From assembly GCF_029626225.1 (NCBI RefSeq), contig NZ_JARUBP010000001.1, positions 7,068,001 to 7,132,000 of the forward strand: DNA of 64,000 nucleotides, in the 5' to 3' direction. This document shows, piece after piece, positions 43,400 through 51,785 of the stretch. The notes below the pieces were generated by a model. It ran no database searches and was not told the DNA's origin. It saw only the letters and a list, made by a program, of their open reading frames with translations. The number at the start of each line of letters is the position of its first letter. Position 1 is the stretch's first letter. The stretch is from Asanoa sp. WMMD1127 (GTDB lineage: Bacteria; Actinomycetota; Actinomycetes; Mycobacteriales; Micromonosporaceae). A program made the position numbers and the translations under genes.

Positions 43400-44515
43400 G
43401 TGCCCACGCCGTTCCGGATCGCCACGCCGCAGCCGGACCTCGACGACCTGCGCCGCCGGCTCCACGCCACCCGCTGGCCGGAGCCGGCGCCGGTCGACGG
43501 CTGGGCGCAGGGCGTACCCCTGGCTTATCTGAAGGGGTTGATCTCGTATTGGGCCGACGGTCATGACTGGCGGGCGACCGAGGCGAGGGTCAACCGGATC
43601 CCGCAGGTCATGGTCCACGTCGACGGTCTCGACATCCACGCGCTGCACCTGCGGTCCGGCCGGCCCGGCGCCGTCCCGGTCGTCCTGACCCACGGCTGGC
43701 CCGGGTCGTTCTTCGAGTATGAGGCCGTGCTGGCCCCGCTGGCCGACGCCGGCTTCGACGTGGTGGCGCCGTCGCTGCCGGGTTACGGCTTCAGCGGCAA
43801 ACCGACGACGCCCGGCTGGGACATCCACCGGATCGCGCGGGCCTGGGCCGACCTGATGACCGCCCTGGGCTATCCGCGGTTCATCGCGTCCGGCAGCGAC
43901 TGGGGCACGAGCATCTCGACGAGCCTCGCGCTGCAGCGACCGGAGCGGTTGCTCGGCATCCACCTCGTGCCCCCGCTGGTGGCGCCGATCCGCGACGACG
44001 ACCCCCCGCCGGGCGAGGCGGCGGCGCTGGCCGACCTCGCGGACCGCGAGCGGGACGGCTCCGGCTACTCCGTGCTGCACGCCACCCGCCCGCAGACGAT
44101 CGGCTACTCCCTTGTGGACTCGCCGGCCGGCCTGTGCGCGTGGATCGTCGAGAAGATCTGGTCCTGGGCCGATCACGCCGACGACCTGTCCACTGTGCTC
44201 ACCGACGACCAGGTCCTCGACGACGTCACCCTCTATTGGCTGACCGGCTCAGGCGCGTCGTCGGCCCGGCTCTACGCCGAGAGCATCGGCGAGGTATCCC
44301 GCTGGTTCACCGCCGAAACAGCCGACACGGTACGCGTACCGACGGGTTGCACGGTCTTCCCCAAGGAGGTCCCCCGCCCGTCCCGCCGCTGGGCGCGACG
44401 CCGCTTCCCGCACATCGTCCACTGGGGCGAGCCGGCCCGCGGCGGCCACTTCGGCGCCTGGGAACAGCCGGCCCTGTTCGTCGAGGAGCTGACGACCTTC
44501 GCCGGCCGGCTCTAG
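43400..44515 (+). CDS. epoxide hydrolase (EHN type, alpha/beta hydrolase)
   Basis: 371-residue alpha/beta hydrolase with the N-terminal EHN domain (PQPDLDDLRRRLHATRWPEP) of epoxide hydrolases. Oxyanion motif HGWPGSFFEYE, nucleophile Asp in SGSDWGTSIS, and a C-terminal GGHFGAWEQP with the catalytic His. Two lid Tyr are plausible. It probably opens epoxides to diols. GTG directly after the upstream stop codon. Possibly detoxification together with the mycothiol-dependent protein. Its stop overlaps the stop of the convergent 54-residue gene (CTAG). Confidence 0.9.
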   Translation: MPTPFRIATPQPDLDDLRRRLHATRWPEPAPVDGWAQGVPLAYLKGLISYWADGHDWRATEARVNRIPQVMVHVDGLDIHALHLRSGRPGAVPVVLTHGWPGSFFEYEAVLAPLADAGFDVVAPSLPGYGFSGKPTTPGWDIHRIARAWADLMTALGYPRFIASGSDWGTSISTSLALQRPERLLGIHLVPPLVAPIRDDDPPPGEAAALADLADRERDGSGYSVLHATRPQTIGYSLVDSPAGLCAWIVEKIWSWADHADDLSTVLTDDQVLDDVTLYWLTGSGASSARLYAESIGEVSRWFTAETADTVRVPTGCTVFPKEVPRPSRRWARRRFPHIVHWGEPARGGHFGAWEQPALFVEELTTFAGRL

Positions 44516-44676
44516 GACTCAGCGTCGTCCTCGTCCCGGGGCTCGTCGTCCGCCAGCGGCAGATCCGACGCCTCGCCCGTGCTCGGCGGCCGCCGGCTGG
44601 CCTCGGCCTCGGTCTCGGTCATCGGGGAGTCGGACGCGGCCTCACTGGCACCGCGCTCAACGGGTTCCTGGCTCAT
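44512..44676 (-). CDS. 54-residue acidic protein
   Basis: Very small gene, previously easy to miss. The protein begins MSQEPVERGASEAASDSP and ends LADDEPRDEDDAES; nearly a third of the residues are Asp or Glu and there are no hydrophobic segments, so it is probably disordered. It has a very strong ribosome site (GGAGGGAGG, six bases before the ATG) which lies inside the 3' end of the overlapping upstream membrane-protein gene on the same strand. Stop shared with the epoxide hydrolase stop region. Function unknown. Confidence 0.6.
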   Translation of the reverse strand: MSQEPVERGASEAASDSPMTETEAEASRRPPSTGEASDLPLADDEPRDEDDAES

Positions 44677-44893
44677 GGCGTGCCTCCCTCCGGAGGGCTG
44701 GGTGCCCGCTGGCCCGGGCGGTAAACGACCTCCACCACAGGGTGCCCAGGACCGCGGCGGTCAGCGCCAGGTAGCCGGTGAGCACGACGATCGGCCACGA
44801 CGCGGCGTCGTCGGCCGCGAGCAGCAGCACCAGGGCCGTCGCGACCAGGGTGGTGCGCACCAGGCAGGCGCGCCATTGTCGGGTCGTCAGCAT
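44657..44893 (-). CDS. small two-helix membrane protein
   Basis: 78-residue protein with two membrane segments (LVATALVLLLAADDA, WPIVVLTGYLALTAAVLGTL) and a basic C-terminus. The ATG at 44893 (MLTTRQWRACLVRT) is the first start leading directly into the first helix; an in-frame ATG at 44992 would add 33 basic residues. It overlaps the following small acidic gene by 20 bases. No family recognised. Divergent from the response-regulator gene at 45001. Confidence 0.55.
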   Translation of the reverse strand: MLTTRQWRACLVRTTLVATALVLLLAADDAASWPIVVLTGYLALTAAVLGTLWWRSFTARASGHPALRREARHEPGTR

Positions 44894-45000
44894 GGTCGTC
44901 GCGTACCCGGCCGGCCGGCCCCTCCGGGTCGCCGCCTGTCCCCGCGGGGCCACGGCGACACACGACCGGTTTAGCCGCCGGATACGGGGCATGCGTCGGC

Positions 45001-45645
45001 ATGGTTCCCTCAGCGGTGCTCCGGGTGGCCGTCGTCGACCGGCAGCCGTTGTTCATCCGTGGCCTCGCGGCCCTGTTGGCGACGGCGACCGAAGGCCGCG
45101 CCGAGGTCGTGGGCGCCACCGGTGAGGCCGGCGCGGCCGCGGGGTTGATGAACCGGTGCGTTCCGGATCTGGCGCTAGTGGACCTGCACCTCGCCGCGCC
45201 GGGCAGCATTCGGGCGATCGGCGCGATCCGGGACGTGCAGCCGCGGTTGCGGGTTGTCGCGATGTCCGAGCGGGACGAGCACGACGACGCGCTGGCCGCC
45301 CTGCGCGCGGGCGCGGACGGCTACCTGCCGAAGGCCCGGGAGCCGGAGGACGTCGTGCCGATGCTGCGTACCGTCTTCGAAGGCTGGTCGGTGTTGCCGA
45401 CGGACCTCCTGGCGGCGGTGCTCGGACTCAGCAAGCCGCGGTCGCCCGTGCCCGTCGAGCTCGACCCTGACGAACGGCAGCTGCTCCGGCTCATCGCGCA
45501 GGGCTGCGGCACGCTGGAGATCTCGAACCACCTGCACGTCTCCGACCGCACGGTGAAACGGCTGACCGCCGCGCTGCTGCGCAAGCTGCGGGTGGGTACC
45601 CGATGCGAGGCCGCCGCCCTCGCCGGCAACGCCGGTCTGGTGTGA
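45001..45645 (+). CDS. response regulator, NarL/FixJ (LuxR-type) family
   Basis: 214-residue two-domain regulator. The receiver has the phospho-acceptor Asp61 in LALVDLHL and the conserved Lys in YLPKAREP; the usual second acidic residue at the start is replaced (VVDRQP, Asp13-Arg14), so phosphorylation may be weak or absent. C-terminal LuxR helix-turn-helix: LDPDERQLLRLIAQGCGTLE, ISNHLHVSDRTVKRLTAALL. No histidine kinase is adjacent, so it is an orphan. A bidirectional hairpin separates it from the Mn-catalase gene. Confidence 0.88.
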   Translation: MVPSAVLRVAVVDRQPLFIRGLAALLATATEGRAEVVGATGEAGAAAGLMNRCVPDLALVDLHLAAPGSIRAIGAIRDVQPRLRVVAMSERDEHDDALAALRAGADGYLPKAREPEDVVPMLRTVFEGWSVLPTDLLAAVLGLSKPRSPVPVELDPDERQLLRLIAQGCGTLEISNHLHVSDRTVKRLTAALLRKLRVGTRCEAAALAGNAGLV

Positions 45646-45649
45646 GCAC

Positions 45650-45678
45650 GGGGCCAGGCGCTCGTCGCGCCTGACCCC
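45650..45678. terminator. bidirectional terminator hairpin
   Basis: Arms GGGGCCAGGCGC (45650-45661) and GCGCCTGACCCC (45667-45678) pair at 11 of 12 positions around loop TCGTC. It lies between the stops of the convergent response-regulator (45645) and Mn-catalase (45689) genes and would serve both. Confidence 0.7.
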
Positions 45679-45688
45679 GAAATCTCGC

Positions 45689-46603
45689 TTATTCGAACGC
45701 GCCCTTGATCTTCTTCGCCAGGTTCTGCGCGCCCTGGGCGTGGGCGCCGACCGCGTCGCCGGTCTTGGGTGTCCCCATCGCGCCGTCGTACGTGGCGTAC
45801 AGCTTCGGGTCCGGCGGCGGCCCGAGCGGCTTGTCGTCGGTGAGCGGCTGGGCGGCGACGACCTCGATGTCCGGGCCGACGAACGACGGGCCCCGCGCCC
45901 AGCGGCCCTCCGGCGCCTGGCTGGCGTCGTCGAAGGTCCAGAACGTGTGGTTCTGGTCCGGGTTCTCGTCGTCGCCGTTGGAGTTCTCGAGTCCGTGCTC
46001 GTCCACCAGGCCGTCGTCGATCAACTGCTGGATACCGAGGAGCCACTGCTGCTGGTGGTACGTGTCGCGGGCGAGGTTGAACTGCAGCATCGCCTTGACG
46101 CCGGGGTCGTCGGTCATGTTGTAGACCCGGCTAGTCATCAGTCGGCTCTGCGCCTCGGCCGCGACGTTGGAGCGGAAGTCGGTCAGCAGGCTGCCGCTGG
46201 CCACGATGTAGCCGGCGTTCCAGGGCACGCCCTGGCTGTCCCGCGGCACCGCGCCGCCGCCGCTGACGATCGCGTGCTGCGGGTTCATCCCGCCGATCAC
46301 CGCGGCCAGGACCGGGTTAGCCGCCACCGCCTTCTCGGTGGTCTCGCCCGGCGCGCCCTCGAGCAGCCGGGCCATCATCGTCACGAGCATCTCGACGTGG
46401 CCGATCTCCTCGGTGCCGATGTCCATGATCATGTCTTTGTACTTGCCAGGCATGCGGCAGTTCCAGCCCTGCCACAGGTACTGCATCATCACCGTCATCT
46501 CGCCGAACTGACCGCCGACCAGCTCCTGGAGCTTCGCCGCGAACAGCGCGTCCGGCTTCTCGGGCTTGGCCTGGAACTGCAGGTAGTCGGTATGCCGAAA
46601 CAT
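45689..46603 (-). CDS. manganese catalase
   Basis: 304-residue non-haem catalase that disproportionates hydrogen peroxide at a dinuclear Mn site. Metal ligands are visible: Glu35 (QFGEMTVMMQYLWQ), Glu66 and His69 (DIGTEEIGHVEM), Glu150 (NVAAEAQS) and His183 (ARDTYHQQQW), matching the known Mn-catalase set. Ends with a loose tail rich in Asp, Gly and Lys. ATG with GGAGG four to five bases upstream. It faces an Nramp Mn transporter gene with 129 bases between the starts, an arrangement that ties metal supply to the Mn enzyme. No clear MntR box seen in the gap. Confidence 0.95.
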   Translation of the reverse strand: MFRHTDYLQFQAKPEKPDALFAAKLQELVGGQFGEMTVMMQYLWQGWNCRMPGKYKDMIMDIGTEEIGHVEMLVTMMARLLEGAPGETTEKAVAANPVLAAVIGGMNPQHAIVSGGGAVPRDSQGVPWNAGYIVASGSLLTDFRSNVAAEAQSRLMTSRVYNMTDDPGVKAMLQFNLARDTYHQQQWLLGIQQLIDDGLVDEHGLENSNGDDENPDQNHTFWTFDDASQAPEGRWARGPSFVGPDIEVVAAQPLTDDKPLGPPPDPKLYATYDGAMGTPKTGDAVGAHAQGAQNLAKKIKGAFE

Positions 46604-46732
46604 CACGCCTCCATCCGGTGTGGTTGGTCCAGGGGTCGGTACCCGTTCGACTGGCCCTGTGGGGTCAGCCGGCGGCCTGGTCGGGCCGTGCGGCCCGGGC
46701 ATGAGCCCCCTGGCGTACGAGGAGGGGGCGCG

Positions 46733-47989
46733 ATGACGATCGTCGAGTTGGTGCTGCGGCCGGTGCCCGTGGCCCGGATGCGCCGCGTGGTCCCGCTGGT
46801 GGGGCCGGCGTTCGTGGCCGCGATCGCGTACATCGACCCGGGCAACGTCGCCACCAACCTGACCGCCGGCGCGACCTCCGGCTACCTGCTGGTCTGGGTC
46901 GTCGCCGGCGCGAGCATGGTGGCGGCCCTGGTGCAGTTCCAGTCGGCGAAGCTGGGGCTGGCCACCGGCCGCAGCCTGCCCGAGCTGTGCCGGGAGCGAT
47001 ATCCGCGGCTGGGCCGGCTGCTGCTCTGGCTCCAGGCGGAGGTGGTCGTCCTCGCCACGGACCTCGCGGAGTTCGTCGGCGCCGCCATCGGACTGCGGCT
47101 GCTGTTCGGCATGCCGGTGGCGATGTCGGCCGTGGTCACCGCCGTGGTCGCGCTGGCCCTGGTCGAGCTGCGCCGCCGCGGCCGCAGCCGACCGTTCGAG
47201 CTGATGAGCGTGGCCGCGCTGGGCCTGGTCGGCACGGGCATCATCTGGGACGTGACGACCGTCGGCCACCAGTCGGCGGCCGGTTTCGCCGCGGGCCTGG
47301 TGCCGGCCTTCGCGGGCCCGGAGTCGGTCGTCCTGGCGCTGGGCATCGTCGGCGCGACGGTCATGCCGCACGCCATCTACCTGCACTCCGCGCTGGTCCA
47401 GCGGCACGGCATGACACCGGCCGAGGCCCGCTCCGAGCCGGGCCTGGTGCGCCGCGCGGTGCGCACCGACTGCCTCTTCGGCCTCGGCGCCGCGGCCGTC
47501 GTCAACGTCTCGATGATCGCCCTCGGCGCGGGCCTCGGCGTCGCGACCGCCGGCGCCTGGACGGGCGACCTGTTCGCGGCGCACGAGGAGCTGCTGACCC
47601 GCTTCGGCGGCGGAGCGGCGCTCGCGTTCGCGGTCGCCATCCTGGCGTCAGGCGCCTCCTCGAGCGGCGTCGGCACCCTGGCCGGCGACGTGGTGATGCG
47701 CGGCTTCCTGGGCGTACGCGTCAACGTCCACGTCCGCCGCCTCGTCACCATGGCACCGGCGATCGCCGCGCTGCTGATCGGCGTACCCCTGACCGCCCTG
47801 CTGGTCGCCAGCCAGGTCGTGATCTCCTTCGGCGTCCCGGTCGCCCTGTTCCTGCTGGTCCGCTTCTGCCGCGACCGCGACCTGATGGGCCCGCTGGTCA
47901 ACGCCCGCACGACGACGGTCGTCGCCGCCGCGGCCGGGGTGGCGGTCGCCGTGGCGGCGTTGGGCGTACCGGTGATGCTGGTGCTCTAG
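46733..47989 (+). CDS. mntH: Nramp family divalent metal transporter (manganese uptake)
   Basis: 418-residue Nramp transporter with about 11 membrane helices. The metal-binding motifs of helices 1 and 6 are present: AYIDPGNVATNL (Asp35-Pro-Gly-Asn) and GATVMPHAIYLHSALVQR with the conserved Met-Pro-His. Imports Mn(II) (sometimes Fe(II)) with protons. ATG with GAGGAGGGGG upstream. Divergent from the Mn-catalase gene, which fits delivery of Mn for that enzyme. The stop abuts the stop of the convergent metallo-hydrolase gene. Confidence 0.94.
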   Translation: MTIVELVLRPVPVARMRRVVPLVGPAFVAAIAYIDPGNVATNLTAGATSGYLLVWVVAGASMVAALVQFQSAKLGLATGRSLPELCRERYPRLGRLLLWLQAEVVVLATDLAEFVGAAIGLRLLFGMPVAMSAVVTAVVALALVELRRRGRSRPFELMSVAALGLVGTGIIWDVTTVGHQSAAGFAAGLVPAFAGPESVVLALGIVGATVMPHAIYLHSALVQRHGMTPAEARSEPGLVRRAVRTDCLFGLGAAAVVNVSMIALGAGLGVATAGAWTGDLFAAHEELLTRFGGGAALAFAVAILASGASSSGVGTLAGDVVMRGFLGVRVNVHVRRLVTMAPAIAALLIGVPLTALLVASQVVISFGVPVALFLLVRFCRDRDLMGPLVNARTTTVVAAAAGVAVAVAALGVPVMLVL

Positions 47990-48649
47990 TCACCAGCCGC
48001 GGGCGCGCCATTCCGGGACGGACGGGCGTTCGGCGCCCAGGGTGGAGTCCTTGCCGTGGCCCGGGTAGAACCAGGTGTCGTCCGGGAGGGCGGCGAAGAG
48101 CTTGCGCTCCACGTCGCCGATCAGGGAGGCGAAGGCTTCCGGGTCGTCGTGGGTGTTGCCGACGCCGCCCGGGAAGAGGCTGTCGCCCGTGAAGAGGTGG
48201 GGGGTGCCCGACGGGTCGCGGTAGAGCAGGGCGATCGAGCCCGGCGTGTGGCCGACCAGGTGGATGACCTCCAGCTCGCAGTCGCCGACCGGGATGCGGT
48301 CGCCCTCGGTCACCGGCGACGTGGTGATCGGCAGGCCGTCGGCGTCGTCGGGGTGGGCCAGCGCGCGGGCGCCGGTCGCGGCGACGACCTCCTCCAGCGC
48401 CACCCAGTGGTCCATGTGCTGGTGTGTGGTGACCACAGTGGACAGCGTGCGGTCGCCGACCAGCTCGAGCAGGCGGGGCGCCTCGTTGGCCGCGTCGATC
48501 AGCAACAGGTCGTGTGTGGACAGACATTCCAGCAGGTACGCGTTGTTGTCCATCGGGCCGACCGACAGCTTGGTGATGCGCAGGCCGGAGAGTTCACGGA
48601 CGTCCGGCGCGCCGCCGGTTTCGACGATTCCGGTGTACGACGACGACAT
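47990..48649 (-). CDS. MBL-fold metallo-hydrolase (glyoxalase II-like)
   Basis: 219-residue metallo-beta-lactamase-fold hydrolase. Metal motif TTHQHMDHW, then LVGHTPGSIAL, FTGDSLFPGG and the C-terminal FYPGHGKDS. The closest described members are glyoxalase II-like hydroxyacyl-thiol hydrolases; with mycothiol as the host thiol a mycothiol-conjugate hydrolysis role is conceivable. Its start sits 13 bases before the stop of the upstream maleylpyruvate-isomerase-family gene, same direction, so the two are probably co-transcribed, which supports the thiol link. Confidence 0.9.
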   Translation of the reverse strand: MSSSYTGIVETGGAPDVRELSGLRITKLSVGPMDNNAYLLECLSTHDLLLIDAANEAPRLLELVGDRTLSTVVTTHQHMDHWVALEEVVAATGARALAHPDDADGLPITTSPVTEGDRIPVGDCELEVIHLVGHTPGSIALLYRDPSGTPHLFTGDSLFPGGVGNTHDDPEAFASLIGDVERKLFAALPDDTWFYPGHGKDSTLGAERPSVPEWRARGW

Positions 48650-48662
48650 GGCGGGCTCTCCG

Positions 48663-49361
48663 TTACATCCAGACGGGCGGGGTGGGCAGTGGACCGTCGG
48701 GGGTGACGGTGAGGCCGGCGCCGGTCGAGCGGCCGGTCAGCCAGGCGGCCAGCGCGCACGCGCTGCCGGACACGACCGGGCCGCCGGCGCCGACCTGGAG
48801 CGGGTGGCCGGCGTCGGTGGGGGTGAGCACCAGCGGGGTCGTGCCGTCGAGGCCGCTGACCACCTCGTGCAGCAGCCGGTGGCCGAACCAGCCGGCCCAG
48901 TCGTCGGTCGAGTAGCCGGCCGCCAGGTCGACGTGGTGCACCTCGACCTCGCGCAGCCGGCGCCAGACGCCGAACGCGGCCGCCTGCGGACGGCCCGGGA
49001 CGTCGAGGATGGTCGACCACTGCTGCGGGGTCAACGCGTCGGCGGCCTCGGCGTAGGCGGCGGCCGACGCGCGCAGGTCGGCCAGCTGCTCCGCGGCGGG
49101 GCGGTCGGCGTGGGCGGCGATGTCCGCCTCCCGCTGGCCGGGCTGGTATTGCGGGGTGACCACCCCGGTGCGGGCCCAGATCAGCAGGTTGCGCATGCCG
49201 TCGGCGTTGCGGGCGACGTGGGCCAGCACGTGGCCGCGGGTCCACCCCGGCAGCGCGGAGGGCGCCGCCACGTCGGCGTCGTCGAACCCGGCCGCCGTCG
49301 CGATCAGTCGCTCGGTCGCGCGGTCGACCTCGGTCATGAGTACGAGTGGATCCGTGCTCAC
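48663..49361 (-). CDS. maleylpyruvate isomerase family protein (mycothiol-dependent type)
   Basis: 232-residue MDMPI-like protein: VDRATERLIATAAGFDDADV, LPGWTRGHVLAHVARNADGM with metal-ligand His residues, and REVEVHHVDLAAGYSTDDW. The first His pair (GHVLAHVARN) and the later VHHVDL are the expected metal site. In true maleylpyruvate isomerase, mycothiol is the cofactor in gentisate breakdown. GTG start with AGGAGGGGG eight bases upstream. Same transcript as the MBL-fold hydrolase downstream. Confidence 0.87.
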   Translation of the reverse strand: MSTDPLVLMTEVDRATERLIATAAGFDDADVAAPSALPGWTRGHVLAHVARNADGMRNLLIWARTGVVTPQYQPGQREADIAAHADRPAAEQLADLRASAAAYAEAADALTPQQWSTILDVPGRPQAAAFGVWRRLREVEVHHVDLAAGYSTDDWAGWFGHRLLHEVVSGLDGTTPLVLTPTDAGHPLQVGAGGPVVSGSACALAAWLTGRSTGAGLTVTPDGPLPTPPVWM

Positions 49362-49472
49362 CTGGCGCCCCCTCCTGCTCGTACCCCCAAACCCTAGCGG
49401 TGGCCCGACCGGAATTCGGTTTCGGGCCCGTCGTGTGACGCCTACCGTCGATGGCAATGACGAAAGGCGAAA

Positions 49473-50525
49473 ATGACCTTTGATCTCGCGTCCCTCGGGT
49501 GGGACGCCGCATACTCCGCCGACCTGCCGGCGTTCGACGCCGACGTCGTGCCGGGCCGCGTGGCCCGGGTCGACCGCGGCGTGTGCACCGTGCTGCGCGC
49601 CGGCGGCCCGGTCCGCGCCAGCCTGGCCGGCTCGGTGCTGGCCGCCGCGTCCCGCGACCCGGCCCGGCTGCCCTGCGCGGGCGACTGGGTGCTGGTCCGC
49701 GACTGGCCCGACGACCGGGTCACGCTGGAGGCGGTCCTCCCCCGCCGCACGGCGATCGTGCGGCGCACCGCCGACAAGGACTCGTCGGGCCAGGTGCTGG
49801 CGGCCAACCTCGACGTCGCCGCCGTGGTCGAGCCGCTGGAGCCGGCGCCCGACGTCGCCCGCGTCGAACGCCTGCTCGCGCTCGCCTGGGACTCCGGCGC
49901 CCGCCCGCTCGTGCTGCTCACCAAGAGCGACTCGGTGCCCGACCCCGCGGCGGTCGCCGCCGACCTGGCCCGGGCCGCGCCCGGCGTCGAGGTGCTGACC
50001 GTCAGCTCGCGCCGGGGCACGGGCCTCGACGCGGTCCGCCCGCTGGTCGCGCCCGGCCGCACGCTGGGCCTGCTCGGCCCCTCCGGCGCCGGCAAGTCGA
50101 CCCTGGTCAACGCGCTGGCCGGCGCGGTCGTGATGGGCACGCGCGCGGTCCGCGAGAGCGACGGCAAAGGCCGACACATGACGACCTATCGGGCGCTGAT
50201 CCCGATCCCCGGCGGCGGGGCCGTGCTCGACACCCCCGGCATGCGCCAGGTCGGGCTTTTGGAAGGGGCGGAGGGCCTCGACCGGGCGTTCGCCGAGGTG
50301 GCCGAGCTGGTCGCGGCGTGCAGGTTCGCGGACTGCTCCCATCAGTCCGAGCCCGGGTGCGCGATCCGCGCGGCGCTGGAGTCGGGCGAGCTCAGCCCGC
50401 GGCGGTGGGAGAGCTGGCAGCGGCTGAGCCGGGAGATCGCCTACGAGACACGCCGGCGCGAGGCCCGGCAGGCGGCCGTCGAACGCGCCCGCCAGAAACA
50501 GCACCGCGCCCGCGGAGCACGTTAG
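49473..50525 (+). CDS. rsgA: RsgA, ribosome small-subunit-dependent GTPase
   Basis: 350-residue circularly permuted GTPase that helps 30S ribosomal subunit maturation. N-terminal OB domain, then G4 LLTKSDSV, G5, G1 P-loop LGPSGAGKSTLVNAL (about residue 200) and G3 DTPGMRQV, in the permuted order. C-terminal Zn motif CRFADCSHQSEPGCAI. ATG at 49473 after GAAAGGCGA; divergent from the MDMPI gene. Its stop overlaps by four bases the stop of the convergent glucosaminidase gene. Confidence 0.94.
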   Translation: MTFDLASLGWDAAYSADLPAFDADVVPGRVARVDRGVCTVLRAGGPVRASLAGSVLAAASRDPARLPCAGDWVLVRDWPDDRVTLEAVLPRRTAIVRRTADKDSSGQVLAANLDVAAVVEPLEPAPDVARVERLLALAWDSGARPLVLLTKSDSVPDPAAVAADLARAAPGVEVLTVSSRRGTGLDAVRPLVAPGRTLGLLGPSGAGKSTLVNALAGAVVMGTRAVRESDGKGRHMTTYRALIPIPGGGAVLDTPGMRQVGLLEGAEGLDRAFAEVAELVAACRFADCSHQSEPGCAIRAALESGELSPRRWESWQRLSREIAYETRRREARQAAVERARQKQHRARGAR

Positions 50526-51631
50526 GGCTTGGCCTTCTTGGCGCGCGCCGGTGGGTCGTACCGGTAGAGGTTGTAGTCCTTCATCAGTTTGATCAGGTCG
50601 TTGGCGTAGTTCGGGTCGGTGGCGTAGCCGGCCTTGTGGATCTCCTTGGCGAACCGGTTCGGGTCGTTGCTGTACTTGAAGGCGGTGTCGTAGCGGTCGT
50701 GCACGGTCAGGAAATAGCCGTGGTCCGCGAACGACGCCGTCGCGTTCTTGTAGGCGCGGAACGTCGCCCTGGTGTCGAAGCACCGGCCGTTCTCGCACTC
50801 GCGGGTCGCGTAGGAGCGGCAGCCGAGCGCGATCGTGCCCGGGTTGCCGAAACACTTGATGCCGAAGTAGCTGTGGTCGCGCCGCGTCAGGTAGCTGCGG
50901 CCCCAGCCGGACTCCAGGATGGCCTGCGCGATCGTCACGGAGGCCGGCACCTTGTACTTCTTGAACCCGAGCTGCGCCGGCTCGGCCACCCGGGCGAGGA
51001 ACTGCGCCGCGCCCGAGGCCGGCACCGTCGGCGGCACCTGGCCGCACCAGGGCAGGGCGGGCATGCCTTTGCTGTACGCGACCAGCGCGTCGGACACGTA
51101 ACGGCCGTCGGTCAACCGGTTCCAGGCGTTGGTCGTACGGACGTGCTCGTCGACCTTCTGGCCCCAGACCTGGCAGTTGATCGAAACCACGGCGCCGTTC
51201 TTGAGCGTGCCGAGCCGCTTGGCGCTCGTGCTCGTGCCCGCCCGCACGTTGGCCGGCCCGCCGCCGGTGCTGATCTTCGCGACGCTGGCGCCCTTGGCGG
51301 TGCACCACGGCAGCCAGGGCCGCGCCGGCGACCAGCGCAGGTAGCCGTCCGCGACATAGCGGCCGTTGGAGAGCCGGTCCCAGTACGGCGTACCCTTGAC
51401 GCGCTCGCCGAACTCCTGACAGACGGCCGTCACCCTGGCGCCGTCGGGCACGGAGCCGACGCGAGTGTCCGCCGTGGACGGTCCACTGCGGAGGTTGAGC
51501 GGTCCGCCGGCGGCCACGACCGCGGTCGGGGTGGCCGCCGCGGCGGACGCGGTCACGCCGGGTGCCAGGGCGACCGTCACCGTCGCCGCCAACAGGCTGG
51601 CGATGAGCGCACGCGTCAGGGCAGGCTTCAC
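50522..51631 (-). CDS. secreted glucosaminidase with two SH3b domains
   Basis: 369-residue peptidoglycan hydrolase. Signal peptide about 1-33 (MKPALTRALIASLLAATVTV, cleavage near ASAAAA). Two SH3b-like domains, roughly 40-110 and 115-190, each ending PWC (NLRSGPSTADTRVGSVPDGA, NVRAGTSTSAKRLGTLKNGA). The C-terminal FlgJ/endo-beta-N-acetylglucosaminidase domain is at 205-360; the catalytic Glu is in AQAILESGWGRS, followed by YFGIKCFGNPG and the closing ATDPNYANDLIKLMKDYNL. Even Cys count suggests disulfides. GTG start with GGGGGA six bases upstream. Hydrolyses the glycan strand of the wall during growth or division. Confidence 0.92.
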   Translation of the reverse strand: MKPALTRALIASLLAATVTVALAPGVTASAAAATPTAVVAAGGPLNLRSGPSTADTRVGSVPDGARVTAVCQEFGERVKGTPYWDRLSNGRYVADGYLRWSPARPWLPWCTAKGASVAKISTGGGPANVRAGTSTSAKRLGTLKNGAVVSINCQVWGQKVDEHVRTTNAWNRLTDGRYVSDALVAYSKGMPALPWCGQVPPTVPASGAAQFLARVAEPAQLGFKKYKVPASVTIAQAILESGWGRSYLTRRDHSYFGIKCFGNPGTIALGCRSYATRECENGRCFDTRATFRAYKNATASFADHGYFLTVHDRYDTAFKYSNDPNRFAKEIHKAGYATDPNYANDLIKLMKDYNLYRYDPPARAKKAKP

Positions 51632-51785
51632 GGTCGGTCCCCCTTCCGGCCGGGCGCCGCTTGACGGTCCACGCCGTCACCGGCCAATTCAGGCTATTTG
51701 CCGGGATTGGTACCGGTGGGGAAAGTGAGAATCCCGCACGATAAATCCTTTTTGTCCGGAACGGCTCGACGGACCACGGGGCGGC

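Noticed and set aside
41438-44176. Very long minus-strand frame (912 codons) from the toxin gene
   Set aside because: Only its last 114 codons (the MazF protein) have family similarity; the rest overlaps real genes on the other strand.
46604-46732. MntR or Fur-like box between Mn-catalase and mntH
   Set aside because: Only short, GC-rich partial inverted repeats (for example GGTACC) are present; nothing matches a known consensus well enough.
51632-51785. ydaO (c-di-AMP) riboswitch upstream of the glucosaminidase gene, often found before such wall hydrolases
   Set aside because: The conserved GGGGGACCCA and GGGGUGAAU-type cores are not present; only a Shine-Dalgarno GGGGGA matches.
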